From Ctena decussata (Eukaryota > Mollusca > Bivalvia > Lucinida > Lucinidae), in the NCBI GenBank assembly GCA_963989385.1, contig OZ022509.1, positions 49,120,271 to 49,184,270 of the forward strand: a stretch of DNA of 64,000 bases, read 5' to 3'. The translations under genes were made by a program, and so were the position numbers. Shown in pieces: positions 9,000-19,885 of this stretch. Position 1 is the stretch's first letter. Each line of letters starts with the position of its first letter. The notes below the pieces were generated by a model. It saw only the letters and a list, made by a program, of their open reading frames with translations, was not told the DNA's origin and ran no database searches.

Positions 9000-10483
9000 T
9001 GGTGCAGCAGATGCACAAAGCTGGATCTAGTGAACTCTGTGCCATTAGACCCAAACATTTGAAGCCAAAACAAGTGATGAGTAAGAATCAGCAATCAAAA
9101 GTATATAAATTGAAGAGAGTATATCCTGTTGTGTTTGGAATGTGCCAAAGTCGGTTGACAGACAGGCTTCAAAGCGAAAACCATCATCAACAATTGTATC
9201 ACCTGCACCAGTCCCCCTCAAGCCTCTTTGAATTGTGTTCATATTATTTTTGGTTCATTTTGGGTTGCTGAGTGGCCACCTTTTGGGAATAAGCTGCTCA
9301 CTCGATTGACCATATGTTTTCTTTGTATCTTGATTATTTGTAATTTTAGTGATTTCCCGCTGTGGTTTTGAAGGCTGGATTGGGGTTCTGATTGTTCTGT
9401 TCCTGGTCTTTGCATACTTTTTACTTTTAGATCCATTCACAGATTGTATCAGAGCCTTTGGGCTTCCACATTTATGGCAAATAGCTGTTGAAGAGATTTC
9501 TATTTATTTGTCATTTGCCTTTCTGTTTCTAAAATATTCATCAACAACTGCCTTGAAATGGCTGTAACTTTCATCAACATCATCAAAACCTTTGGTCGTG
9601 GACTTTCTTGTGGTGGCCAATAGGTGAATATTTTCTGTTGGCTGTCAGCTACCTACACTTTTGATGGAGTGTACCTCTGCCTAAGGCCACCACACTTTGG
9701 CACATTGCAATATCTACATTGTTTGTTCGACTTTCCAGGCAAAACCGTCTTAGGTGCAAAGTGTTTTGGTGGTGCCTTGATTATTAGCTGACTGGATGGC
9801 AGGTCAAGTCTTATTGTGGGTTCTTTTGCCTGTGATGGTGTAACAAGTAATATAAGGCAGTGTCTGATGGCCGTGGCTTGAGAGGGACTGGTGTTGGTGA
9901 TACAATTGTTAATGATGGTTTTCGCTTTGAAGTCTGTGGATCCTCGAAGTCCAGTCTACGCTTTTCTAGATGTCGTTTGCCAGAAACATGTGCCCCCAAT
10001 TACATTCACTATTTTTTCTAAGCTTTGCTGTGTTCTTGAAAATTGACTTAAGACCACCAAAATTATAATAAACTCTTCATCTTGTTCATACATGTGATAA
10101 GTTTGAAAGGAGCATCAGGGAGGGTTTTCTTTCATTTCAGGGAGGTTTTGGAAAAATGTATAGAATATATAAGAAAATTCTTCTTTCAGATCAGGGAGAT
10201 TTTAAAAAAATTTGCCAAAAGTGTTATGTTTAAGAAGAAATATGCGACTCATTTCAGGGAGTCTCCCTGATGATCAGGGAGGTATCACATGTATGCTTGT
10301 TGCAATGTTCTATTTATTCTAGTTTTTGGTAAGAAAACACCAGTCGGTCAATGAGATATCTTGCACACAGGGTCTATTTGGTCAAAATTAGGTGAATTAT
10401 CTTTTCAGACACTGTTTCATTTACATGATTGCTTCATTTACATGTATGCCTGCAATGCTTCTATGAAATGTACAAATCAAACA
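9000..10483. other. Fragmented region with a ~95-bp inverted duplication
   Basis: 'gatacaattgttgatgatgg' (minus at about 9160-9245) and its near copy on the plus strand (about 9875-9960) form an inverted repeat 630 bp apart. Minus-strand ORFs at 9239-9440 and 9811-9999 are Lys/Arg/Pro-rich without a recognised domain, and may be remnants of the transposon carrying the DUF6729-like ORF downstream. 10095-10285 repeats 'cagggag' several times. No intact gene is seen. Confidence 0.4.
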
Positions 10484-10491
10484 TTTTACCT

Positions 10492-11244
10492 CCTTATCAC
10501 GTTGGGATAAAAGACAATGAAAAGGCCGACATTGCTGCAAAATCGGCATTATCTCTTCATATTTCTGATCTTAAAATTCCTTACACTCATATTAAACCTT
10601 GCATAAATACCTATCTTCATGATAAGTGGCAGATATCTTGGAATGCTGCTGTCTTGAATAAACTACATTCTATCAAGCCTTCTCTTGGGGAATGGCAACC
10701 ATCTTATAGAATTGATCGTAAGGAAGAAGTAACTTTGGCTCGACTTAGAATCGACCATACTTTTATTACTCATTCGTTTCTGTTGAAAGGCGAGGATCCG
10801 CCTATGTGCATTCCTTGCCAGGAACCTTTTAGTGTAAATCACTTTCTCTTAGATTGCACGGATTTTCGTATTATCCGTGCTAGCTTTTTACGTGTCAGCA
10901 GTATCAAACAACTGTTTGACACGGTTGAACCAGTGAAAATCTTTTCTTTCTTAAAAGAGATCGGCATATAAAATAAAATATAGTTTAAATAAGTCGGGGT
11001 ATTTTACAACAATTGTTTTAAATTTGTGTTTATTCATCTCGCTGGTCGAGGGTTCGTTTTGTTTTGTCAGTCTTAAGATAGCCTTTGATCGGCGTGTTTT
11101 ACCACATACCCGACTTCATTCATTTTTATACTGCACTTATTTCTGACCTTATGCATATAACACGTATCCTTTTATAGCGTTTTCGGCGCGAAATAGCCTT
11201 TTTGTGCTGATGTGCCGTAAAACACATATCACTCACTCACTCAC
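10492..11244 (+). mobile_element. 5'-truncated RNase H-bearing LINE with (TCAC)n tail
   Basis: Coding 10492-10971 starts inside the end of an RNase H domain (HVGIKDNEKAD) and continues through the family's C-terminal region with a CxxC...H...C motif (CIPCQEPFSVNHFLLDC). It ends KEIGI-stop, followed by a 3' UTR and TCACTCACTCAC. The C-terminal region is paralogous to that of the full LINE at 30983-36799. TTTTACCT at 10484-10491 and 11245-11252 is a candidate target duplication (12 bp if one mismatch is allowed). The insertion lies in the DUF6729-like ORF. Confidence 0.85.
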
Positions 11245-12173
11245 TTTTACCTGCTTTGTACCATCTATGCAGAGAATTTCCCCAGTGGTACTCAGAATGG
11301 CCCTATAGTTTGGCATCTTCTCCATCTCCTGGATCAAGTGTGCTCTGCGCAGAACCCGCTCTCCTGGTACCGGTGGCTGTGGTATCGGAGGGGTGTAGCT
11401 ACCAGAGGGCCTTATGAAGTGTAATATACCAGATTGTTTAGGAGATTTGACTGTCAAGGCTTCGTACAAAAGAGTCTGGTACAAATCCCTCCTCTCTGCA
11501 TACCATCTGTCATGTTGCTGCTTTATAACGCGTTGGACCATTGACATTGATACTGCATTCAGCCGGTCATCCAACAGTGTAATCACAGATTTGTCGATGG
11601 TTCTTTTTCCACATATGACAGCAGGGAACATTCCCTTGACTGCTGGAGACAGACCCATTAGTATCTTTGGACTGAAGGCTACCCATATATATTGCTGCTT
11701 CTGAAGGCTGTCGCTACTATCCTTTGAAGTTGTCTCACGCAACCTTTCACAATGCCTGATCAAGTAGGAATCTGGTGGTGCGGGGCAGTTCTTGTTAGGG
11801 CATGTAACCTTGGCCTGCATTACACCAACTGGTCGACAGAACAACACAGGTGTAGTGAAGAATGCGTGCATAGTTGGCACGGAACCCATCATGCTTACAG
11901 GGACAGGAGATGGGTTGAACCACATACATACAGTCCTTAAACACCTTCCTCAGAATAACTTGCCCTCTCTGTTTGGCTGGATGGAATAGCCCATGTTGTG
12001 TATTTTTTTTTCAACCACTTGATGTTTGGTCCAGCATTTCCATGGGTAGATGGGGTTTCCCAGGATTCCCACGTTCCAAGGCGGTACTTCTGTTGCGGTT
12101 CCTTGATGTTATATTTTGCTGTGTCCGCTTGTCTATGGTCTCTGGCGGTTTGGTCACCCGTATTGCTGCCCAA
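11233..12173 (-). pseudogene. DUF6729-like transposon protein fragment
   Basis: The minus-strand ORF 11925-11233 (230 aa) has MWFNPSPVPV, FFTTPVLFCRPVGVMQ, a CPNKNCP zinc-like pair, VAFSPKIL, FPAVICGKRTIDKSV and a tail rich in aromatic/basic residues. The order TP-hydrophobic-P-x-x-M, CPxxxC, FPAVxxxK, D-x-x-V resembles DUF6729 proteins found with transposons in cnidarians, molluscs and fish (recognised from memory, not searched). An upstream frame (12173-11937) supplies more N-terminal sequence after a frameshift. The C-terminus is cut by the LINE at 11244. Nearby minus-strand Lys-rich ORFs may belong to the same element. Confidence 0.45.
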
Positions 12174-12356
12174 TCTGCCTTCTGTTTTGTTTTGTGTTGT
12201 AACTAAAAGAAAAGGTAAGTAAAATAGATGTTGATGCTGTTATTGGGGTAGCTGAATGACCATCTGTTTGGGCAAGACATGCTCATTCGGTTTACTGTGC
12301 GTGTCTTTCGTAAACTTGTGTCACTTTCTGTGTGTATGTGCTTCTTTCCCTATTGT

Positions 12357-12945
12357 AGTCTGGTTGCCAAATGGAGATTTTGGGTGGAACCCAAAAAAAT
12401 AGTCCGCACAAAATGTTTTTGCACAAATGTGTTCATCAACATGCCCGTACACTGAAACTGAGTGATGCCACCTTGGCATCATTGGGGAAATTAAAATATT
12501 CAAGATGGCGTCCAAGATGGCTGCCAAGGGATAAAATCCTCAATATCTTCTAAAGTATGTGGGCTAGAAACATACTTTTGGTGGCTACCTATAGGTTTTC
12601 GAGGTCGAGGAATCGATTAAGAATGTCAAAATTATTTCAGACAAATCAGTTACAAAATGGCGGGCAAGATGGCCGCCAAAGCATAAAATCTCCATATATT
12701 CTTTAGTATACGGGCTAGAAAGATGATTTTGGTGTCTGCATATAGGTTTTCGGGGTCAAGGAATCCATAAAGCATGTTAGAATTTACTTTAAGGCACCTA
12801 CTTACACCAAATGGCGGACAAGATGGCGGACGAAGCATCGATTACGGAGCTGAATGTCTTAAGAAATGCACTTTTTGATAGTAGAATTCAGGCTTTAGAA
12901 AGATTTTTAACCCGGAATTTTGAAATTATAAGATCTATGACTTTA
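12357..12945 (+). repeat. Left arm of a ~580-bp inverted repeat pair
   Basis: Starts AGTCTGGTTGCC and contains 'aaaatagtccgcacaaa', 'ccaccttggcatc' and three diverged units built on 'caagatggc[g/c]gcc' with 'gggctagaaa' and 'tataggttttcg'. The reverse complement occurs at 15590-16160. The two arms bracket 2.6 kb. Confidence 0.8.
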
Positions 12946-15103
12946 AAAAAAAAAAAAAAAAAAAAACGAAGACATAAAGACCTCATTTTGCATCTGATAG
13001 TGCTATTACCTAGGAGACCATGATGATCCATAAGAGCCCAGTCCAGGTATGGGCAGACAGCCCCGTTTAGAAAATTTCAGTCGTAACCGAAAGACATTGA
13101 CAGCTCGATAATTCATTATTATTTTAAGATTGTCGTTTTTAATGGCTTTTCATGTTCATAATTCCATGCATGTACCTTTTGGTAAAGTAAAATGATAGAC
13201 AGAGATCAAGAACTGATACAATCAGACCCCACATTCCGCCCTCAAAACCAAAATACAAAAATGACAAATAGTCGCGAAAGACAAGCATAGTAAATGGAAT
13301 GAACAGCCCTCTCAGACATTCAGTTACCCCAATTGAAAATAACTGTAACATTTATTTTACCTATTTTTATCAGTGTTTCAAATAGGACAAAACAGAAAGC
13401 AAACTGGGCAGCTATAAGGTAACCATATTGCTAGAAGACCACAGACAAGCGGACACAAGAACACGTCCTGTAACATTGAGGAACCAAAAGGGAAGTTAAC
13501 TAGTTTTACTTGGTCCAAACCCATGCCTTCTGCTTCTGCAGTGGTTCATAACATATAGTTAGCATTTGGTCTGCATGAAGGGTACCCATCCCATCAATGA
13601 ATCATCACAGACTGCAAATCAATCACGGATAAAACCTGTGATGAATCAAATATGAGGACTCGACAGAAACAACGTATTGCGACACCTGGAGATCCCTACG
13701 AAACATCACCAATGAAATACTGGGGCAAAAGAAAAACACCAGTATAGAACCCCGAATGGCCAAGCAGTGGGGCAAAATTTTGATCTTGGCACAAAGGGTT
13801 CTTTTACTTTGATTGCTTAGCTGGATTTAAATTTTGTAAGAAAAATCCTTATTTTTCCCCCTGACTTTATAGATTTACTTCTTTTTCTGTATATTAGCCC
13901 TTAAGCAGGGGTAAATAACCCAGAAGGAAAGAATTCAAGTCGTAACAGAAAAAATATCTTTACTTTGATCTTTTATCAGAAGCTTAATAAAAATTACTTT
14001 CAGGTCTTTGATTTTACGCTGACATTATCTCAGTGTTACGCTTATAGCATATGGTTAGTTAGCGTATGGGCTAGAAGCAGGAATAAACAACTTTTGGCGA
14101 CACAGTTTTAATCTGTCAGGAAACTGTATTGCAGTTTTGGAAAATCCCTTTTAGAGATGGTTCTAACTCTACTTGTAGATCTGCCTTATCTTTTCCAAAT
14201 GCAAAGTCATTTATTCAGTTTCTATAAAGTACATGCCCCGAGTTTGGGGGCATACGTGACCCAACGTTTACATATTTAAAACTTTTGAGGACTGTGAAAT
14301 ATTACATGAAAATACCAACTTATGTGTACTTCAGTGGTTCAGAAGAAGATGACCTTTTAGATGAAACGGTGACATCTTGGGCCGCAAGCATTCATACCAA
14401 TTTTCGTTCTCTCAAACAAATGGAAGTATAGCTATATATATCAAGTTTTCCCAGCAGCCTTTTCGCCGTTGGAGCAATGGGTTGTTAGATTCTCATTGTG
14501 TTTTTGGCATAGCGCTATTATGAAAGGTCGGGCTAAATCTATCCATGTGCCGTCTTTTGGCCATCCTTGATTCTAGTCCGGTACGAGTACATATGTTTTG
14601 CTAAGTCGACCGATAGCCGTTTTCAGTTGTTGTCAGAGATAGGAGTCAAATCACCTGTTTTCTGTACTTAAGCCAACTACTCTAGTAACTCAAAAAGTGA
14701 TTTTGATCGGCCTAGCAGCTTTGGAGAAGAATCTGTTTGAATGTTATGGTGATCTAAGCTGACGGGTCTATGAAGCCAGTTTATGCTATTAACTTTCCCG
14801 TAGCATTATTCGGTCTATGAAGTCAGTTTATGCTATTAACTGTCCTGTAGGATTGCTCGGAAGATTTAGTCAGGTAAGAATACTTGCACAAACTGGCATG
14901 ACAATTATGCACTTTTGAAGCTAAAACATTTTAAATGTGCATATACAATTTGTAGTCAACTGTCTATAATTATGGGTAGTACTGTCTCCTTTATTTATAC
15001 TTAAAAGAACTGGGAAAATACAAAAACAAAAAAATAAAAAAAAAATTAAAAGCTGTTTACAAAATTTGTTACTGCTTCGAAGTAAGTATGATCTTTTCTG
15101 ACA
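12946..15103. other. Spacer between inverted repeats
   Basis: Starts with an A-run (about 12943-12966). The remainder has no recognisable gene. Small ORFs such as 13351-13139 (minus, hydrophobic) lack domain signals. A short direct duplication ('gtctatgaagccagtttatg'/'gtctatgaagtcagtttatg') lies near 14767 and 14814. 15010-15050 is A-rich. Confidence 0.4.
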
Positions 15104-15360
15104 TGTAAATTTTCCATACCGGCCAGATGTTAAAACTCTGGCTGTGGCATGGCACGAACCTGCGACACTCACACCACTAGTGCCGACCATGAGCTATAAT
15201 TTAACGACGCAAGCAACCAACAAATATTTTGTAAATTTTCCATACCGCCCAGATGCTAAAAATCTGGCTGTGGCATGGCACCAACCTCCGACACTCACAC
15301 CGCTCACTGATTGCCGACCATGAGCTGTAATTTTAAACGACGCAAGCAACCAACAAATAT
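15104..15360 (-). repeat. Tandem pair of ~130-bp tRNA-like repeats
   Basis: Two direct copies (15104-15230 and 15231-15360) share 'gtaaattttccatacc', 'tctggctgtggcatggcac' and 'gacgcaagcaaccaacaaat'. On the minus strand each has TAGCTCATGGTCGG followed by GCAGGTTCGTGCC, spaced like a Pol III A-box and B-box, suggesting a tRNA-derived SINE head. Confidence 0.55.
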
Positions 15361-15589
15361 ATATCAGAGTTTCTTAACCTGAATTTTAATTGAAGAAAGT
15401 AAAATAGATAATAGAATATAACAAATTTCTTGTAACCTTTAGATTGTTACTCGTAACAACGGCTTTCTGTAATGACTAAAGCATTGTCAACGGGTTATCT
15501 GCCCTTGCCTGTACTAGGTTCTTGTGAACCATCTTGGCCCTCTTGTTAAAACACTGTTAGAATGGGACTTTTATAACTTCAGTTTAATA

Positions 15590-16160
15590 TCTAACAATCT
15601 TTTACATGCAAAATCCGGGTTTCTAATACAAAAACCAGAATTCTGCTATCGGAAAGTGCATTTTTCGACAATTAGTGCCGTGACCGTTGCTTTGTCCGCC
15701 ATCTTGTCCGCCATTTGGTTTAACCGGTTTGCTTTTAAGTGAATTTCAGCTTGTTAAACCAATTCCTTGGCCCCAAAAACCCATATGTAGACACCAAAAT
15801 CATGTTTCTAGCCCGTATACTAAAGAAGATATAGAGATTTTTATGTTTTGGCGGCCATCTTTTTCGCCATTTTGTAACTGATTTGTCTTAAATAATTTTT
15901 GACATTCTTAATCGATTCCTCGACCTCAAAAACCTATATGTAGCCACCAAAAGTATGTTTCTAGCCCTTATATTTAAAAAGATATAATGCATTTAATCCC
16001 TGGGCGGCCATCTTAGACGCCATCTTGAATATTTTAATTTCCCCAAGGATGCCAAGGTGGCATCATTTTGTTTCTGGTTAAGGACATCCTAAATAATAAG
16101 AATCTGCATCAAACATTTGTGCGGACTATTTTTTCGGGTTCTCGTCCCGGCACCCAGACT
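15590..16160 (-). repeat. Right arm of the ~580-bp inverted repeat pair
   Basis: Reverse-complement homologue of 12357-12945 ('gtccgccatcttgtccgcc', 'cctatatgtagccaccaaaa', 'gccaaggtggcatcat') ending GGCACCCAGACT. Flanks are ATTG-like on both sides, but no convincing target duplication is visible. A short 5'-end relic of the ACAAGAG elements occurs on the minus strand near 15548. Confidence 0.8.
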
Positions 16161-16221
16161 ATTGGTTTTGAGAGCGGAATGTGGATTTGATTGTATTAAT
16201 TCCTGATCATTGTCCATCTTT

Positions 16222-16656
16222 TTACTCATTAAGAGAGATAAACTTATATTCTTTTATCTTCTCATGCTGCTTATGATGGTTTTTCTTAGCTTTCACAGTA
16301 AAGTCACATGCTCCGACCCATACATAAAGAGATAAATCACCATTAGTCTTGAGTAAGTCCTTATAATCTTGCGTTATTTTTGCGGAACCATTCAAACCAT
16401 TGACTTGAGTCTTTTTATGAAGAAACAATATGCCCTTCTAAACATAAGAGTCTTTATCTATAACCGCCTTTAAGTACTTTCCCTTACTGCCACTAAGAAT
16501 GACTGGGGTGGATTTGGTTGATTTAATGGTATTCACACTTCTGGAATTTGGAAATGTTTTTTTCCAATTTCGAATTGCTCTTAACTTGCCGAAGAATTGA
16601 CTACTTGACGTAATAGCCGCAGAGTTTGACTGTAACTGCTTTAGCAGTCCGCACAT
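16222..16656 (-). pseudogene. Unrecognised ORF interrupted by one in-frame stop
   Basis: One minus-strand frame from 16656 to 16222 is open for 144 codons apart from a TAG at about 16438. It encodes a Lys/Ser-rich N-terminal half (FFGKLRAIRNWKKTFPNSR) and a second half with GDLSLYVWVGACDFTVKAKK and a basic, His-rich tail. Continuity of the frame across the stop argues for a recently broken coding exon or domesticated/transposon protein. I do not recognise the family. Confidence 0.35.
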
Positions 16657-16659
16657 GGG

Positions 16660-18049
16660 GTAAAGAGTAATAATGCCTTTGAGCTGTACTGAAGTTTATT
16701 CTTAATATTCTTTTAATTTCTCCGTCAAACTAGAAAAAGAAAATAGAACAGGCTATAAGTGACTCTGGGGAGAAAATGCACAGAAATGCAGACACCGACG
16801 AAATTTCAGATGTCCGAAATAATGTGACATCGCAAGTGCGTCAATGCAAACCAAGTTTTATCTTCGCAAACCGATATACCATGCGAGCACGCATTATGAT
16901 GGGAAATCAGAAATGTCAGTTAATATGTATAAGTGGATGATGGTTAAAATAACTTACCTCTTTGGGACGCGTTAATCACGCAATTTTACCCCGGAGAAAC
17001 TTGGCGCGATCTTTCTCTGACCAACGGGAGAATAATCCACGCAAATATCACAACACGTTGTTGACATAGAACCCGTGTCCCATTCGGTATTTCGCCCACA
17101 ATATCGACTAGACTAGTTACAAAACAACCAAAAGGGTACTGTCACCTCGATACTCAAGATGTTTCTATTTGACTCTCAATATTTATTTTCAACAGAGTTA
17201 CACCACTGGACTTTTGCGTACCGTGATTAGAGGAAAAAATACGAGGTGGCCAGGACTTCCATTAGAACTTTTAAACCAGAGATAATGGCATAAAACTATT
17301 TTGCATGTTGAAAGTGTCTCCCAGAGTAGCAACGCCTTTATATTAAAATCGTACAAAGTTCCTTCAAGAGCAGAGAATACATACTGAAGTAGGAACAAGG
17401 GCCAGACTACGTAGTTTCGGCTAATAAAGCCTCGTCAGTGGCCCTGACAATATCTGGTGACGAAACCAGAAAAAAGGCATATTGTAATTTCCTTAATTTT
17501 AATTGGGCAGTCGATTCAAAGAGCCGATTAGTTTCAAAAGGATCCAAATAATATAAAAGACGATGATCTAGAATAATAGTCTTCATCGATCTCAAATATA
17601 TGTCTGCTTTTTAAGAAACCCCTTCAATGTTGGCCTCGTGTATCATGAAGTTACTCAGGTCGCCATTTTTTCATTCATTAAAATTGTAAACAAAAACTTT
17701 CAGTATCCTTTCTCACCAAAGCAAGTATTATACACTGCATGACTGTATCAGTTAAAAGCAGGTATTATTTTAAATGCAATAAAAGGCCATCGGCCAAGTG
17801 TCACCCGACGTTTGAAATGTGTCACAAACTTCAGCCCTTTTTTCTGTTTCAGAGTAAATGTATGGCCAAAAACAGAGAATATATATATTACAGAACCTGG
17901 TAAGCAAATGATAACTGAACATAAGCAAAGACATATACTCAATTACTTAAGTTCAGAACGGGGCATATATGTGTAAAATCAGGTTACTGAAATTATAGGC
18001 CCTTACAAAATGACCAAAACATCAAGACTGTATACCCAGTAACAAAATA
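16660..18049. other. Unassigned region
   Basis: Mixed AT-rich sequence. No gene, RNA or repeat with a second copy in the window is recognised. Small ORFs at 17198-17595 and 17748-17942 look random. Confidence 0.45.
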
Positions 18050-18717
18050 ACAAGAGCCATAATCCTGCTTATATGAATCTGATGAAAAATGAACAATGCA
18101 TTTATGAAAATTCAGCCCATTTATATGAATAGTTTTGGAGTTATCCCTTTACCTTTAAGTGAATGTCTATTATCTATGAAAGGGGAATAACTCTGTCACT
18201 TATAATTTAGCACATGCTTACAATAATCAGAATAGTCAATTTACCAAATGCTAATAGCATAGTCAATTTACCAAATGCTAATAGCATAGTCAATTTACCA
18301 AATGCTAATAGCATACCAAATTTCAGCTCTCTCGGTCAAACGGTTCAAAAGATGGAAAAATGCCAAAAAATGACAAAGGGTCATAACTTTGTAAAAAATA
18401 GGACAATTATAATTCCAAAATCAACTGTAAAATTTCAAATCAATCCGATGAAAGATGTAGGAGGAGTTGCGGGGACAAGATTTCGGAAGGTCTTGAGTCA
18501 GCAAAGGCTGTAACTCCATGAAAAATGGCCGAAACAAAAATGAAAACCATATGCACATCTTCATATCATAAGAATACAATCTGTAAAATTTCAAATCAAT
18601 CCGATGAAAGACATAGGAGGAGTTGCGGGGACAAGATTTCGGACGGAAGGACGGACGGACGCACACACGGACGGACGAGGGTCATTTCTATAGTCTCCCT
18701 CCGCCTACGTCGGGTGA
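18050..18717 (+). repeat. Hairpin-element relative (family C) with 27-bp triplication
   Basis: Starts ACAAGAGCCATAATC and ends in GGACGGACG tracts followed by CTCCGCCTACGTCGGGTGAC, the same general order as the CTCACC-type elements. 18230-18312 holds three perfect copies of a 27-bp unit beginning 'atagtcaatttaccaaatgc'. Two longer diverged units share 'aaaatttcaaatcaatccga' and 'ggaggagttgcggggacaag'. Confidence 0.65.
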
Positions 18718-18769
18718 CAAACATGTGCATGAAGTGTTGTATACGGGCAATTGCCTAGAAAAACAGTAT

Positions 18770-19246
18770 TTTAATAGAGGGTAGTACCAAGATCCTTTCT
18801 CTGAAATTTGAGCTTTAATGGTTGCATAGTGTCTGAGGAAATCATTTTTGAATATCTTCTCTATTTTTAACTATTCGGTTGCCATGGCAACCAGCCAAAT
18901 AGTGCAATTTACATAAATTTTATGTGAATGGTAGAGGACTACTCAAGGAACATTTCTGTAAAAGTTTTGTCAAACTATCTGCAGTGACATAGCAATAAAT
19001 GCAAATTTTCAATTGTCCCATTATAAGTCAATGGCAACTTTAAGTTGCCATAGCAACCAAACAGCTGGAGCAATTGCCAAGAAAAACAGTATTATTATAG
19101 AGGGTAGTGCCAAGATCCTTTCTGTGAAGTTTGAGCTTTATTGGGTGTTTGAAATTGTGGACGGACGGACGTACGACGGGCGAACGACGGACACCGGAAC
19201 CCTACCATCCTATAAGCTCCTCAAGAGCCGCTGGCTCAGGTGAGCT
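18770..19246 (+). repeat. Family D hairpin-capped element, 3' part
   Basis: Two units with 'gagggtagtaccaagatcc', a perfect GTTGCCATGGCAAC palindrome at 18878-18891 and 'cattataagtcaatggcaac'. They are followed by a GGACGGACG tract, GAGCC-gct-GGCTC and CAGGTGAGCTAAAAA. Related units fill 49638-51278 in the opposite orientation. Confidence 0.8.
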
Positions 19247-19255
19247 AAAAAGATG

Positions 19256-19550
19256 CTTCCTGTTAAAACTTCGACAAGAGCTTTCAGTACAGTAGTACAC
19301 ACAGTAATCTTCTTTGGAGTTTACATTAAATAAAAAAGATGCTTCTTGTAAAAACTTCATCATGTTGTTTTGTTGCTGTGGCAACTTAGTTTTTCCAACA
19401 TAACCTCAGTGCTCAGGTGAGCGATATATGGCCATTGGCCCTCTGGTTTCTCTCGTCTATCATTTCTCTTCTTTCTCCCTCTCCTTGGAGACGGCCCGAT
19501 ATAGACTGAAATACTGTCTCAAAGGGCCGTTAAACCCCAAACAACCAACC
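19256..19550. repeat. 5'-end fragment of family D (minus) abutting SINE-A (plus)
   Basis: 19360-19447 matches the ACAAGAG-type end of 51180-51278 read on the minus strand ('gtgctcaggtgagcgatat', GGCCA-a-TGGCC hairpin). From 19447 a 5'-truncated SINE-A copy runs to its (AACC) tail near 19550. Confidence 0.75.
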
Positions 19551-19702
19551 GATCTGTCCCAACGATAAGGGTCATTATCATTCAAAACAAGGTCAGTGCA
19601 TTACATATTGGGAAAGCCGTTTCTGTATGTAAGCTATTTATAATTTACCCAGAAGACAGCTGTTCAAGGTGAAGCGACGCTGAAGCTGACCCAGTAACGG
19701 GT

Positions 19703-19885
19703 TTTCTGATAGTTAAACTTTGGTTCGGTACTGTCTTTATCTGCCTAACAGATATAGCAGTGGAACAGTCTAGGACCTCCGTTAAACAAAATCTTTCTGA
19801 TAGTTAAACTTTGGTTCGGTACTGTCTTTATCTGCCTAACAGATATAGCAGTGGAACAGTCTAGGACCTCCGTTAAACAAAATCT
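19703..19885. repeat. Perfect 91-bp tandem duplication
   Basis: 19703-19793 is repeated at 19794-19884 ('agttaaactttggttcggta', 'cagtggaacagtctagg'). The second copy abuts the broken 3' end of the DIRS-like RT frame. The near identity of the copies implies a recent duplication. Confidence 0.9.

Noticed and set aside
18214..18513. 99-aa ORF with an NLPNANSIV repeat
   Set aside because: It reads the 27-bp triplication inside a hairpin-type element; no start context or domain.
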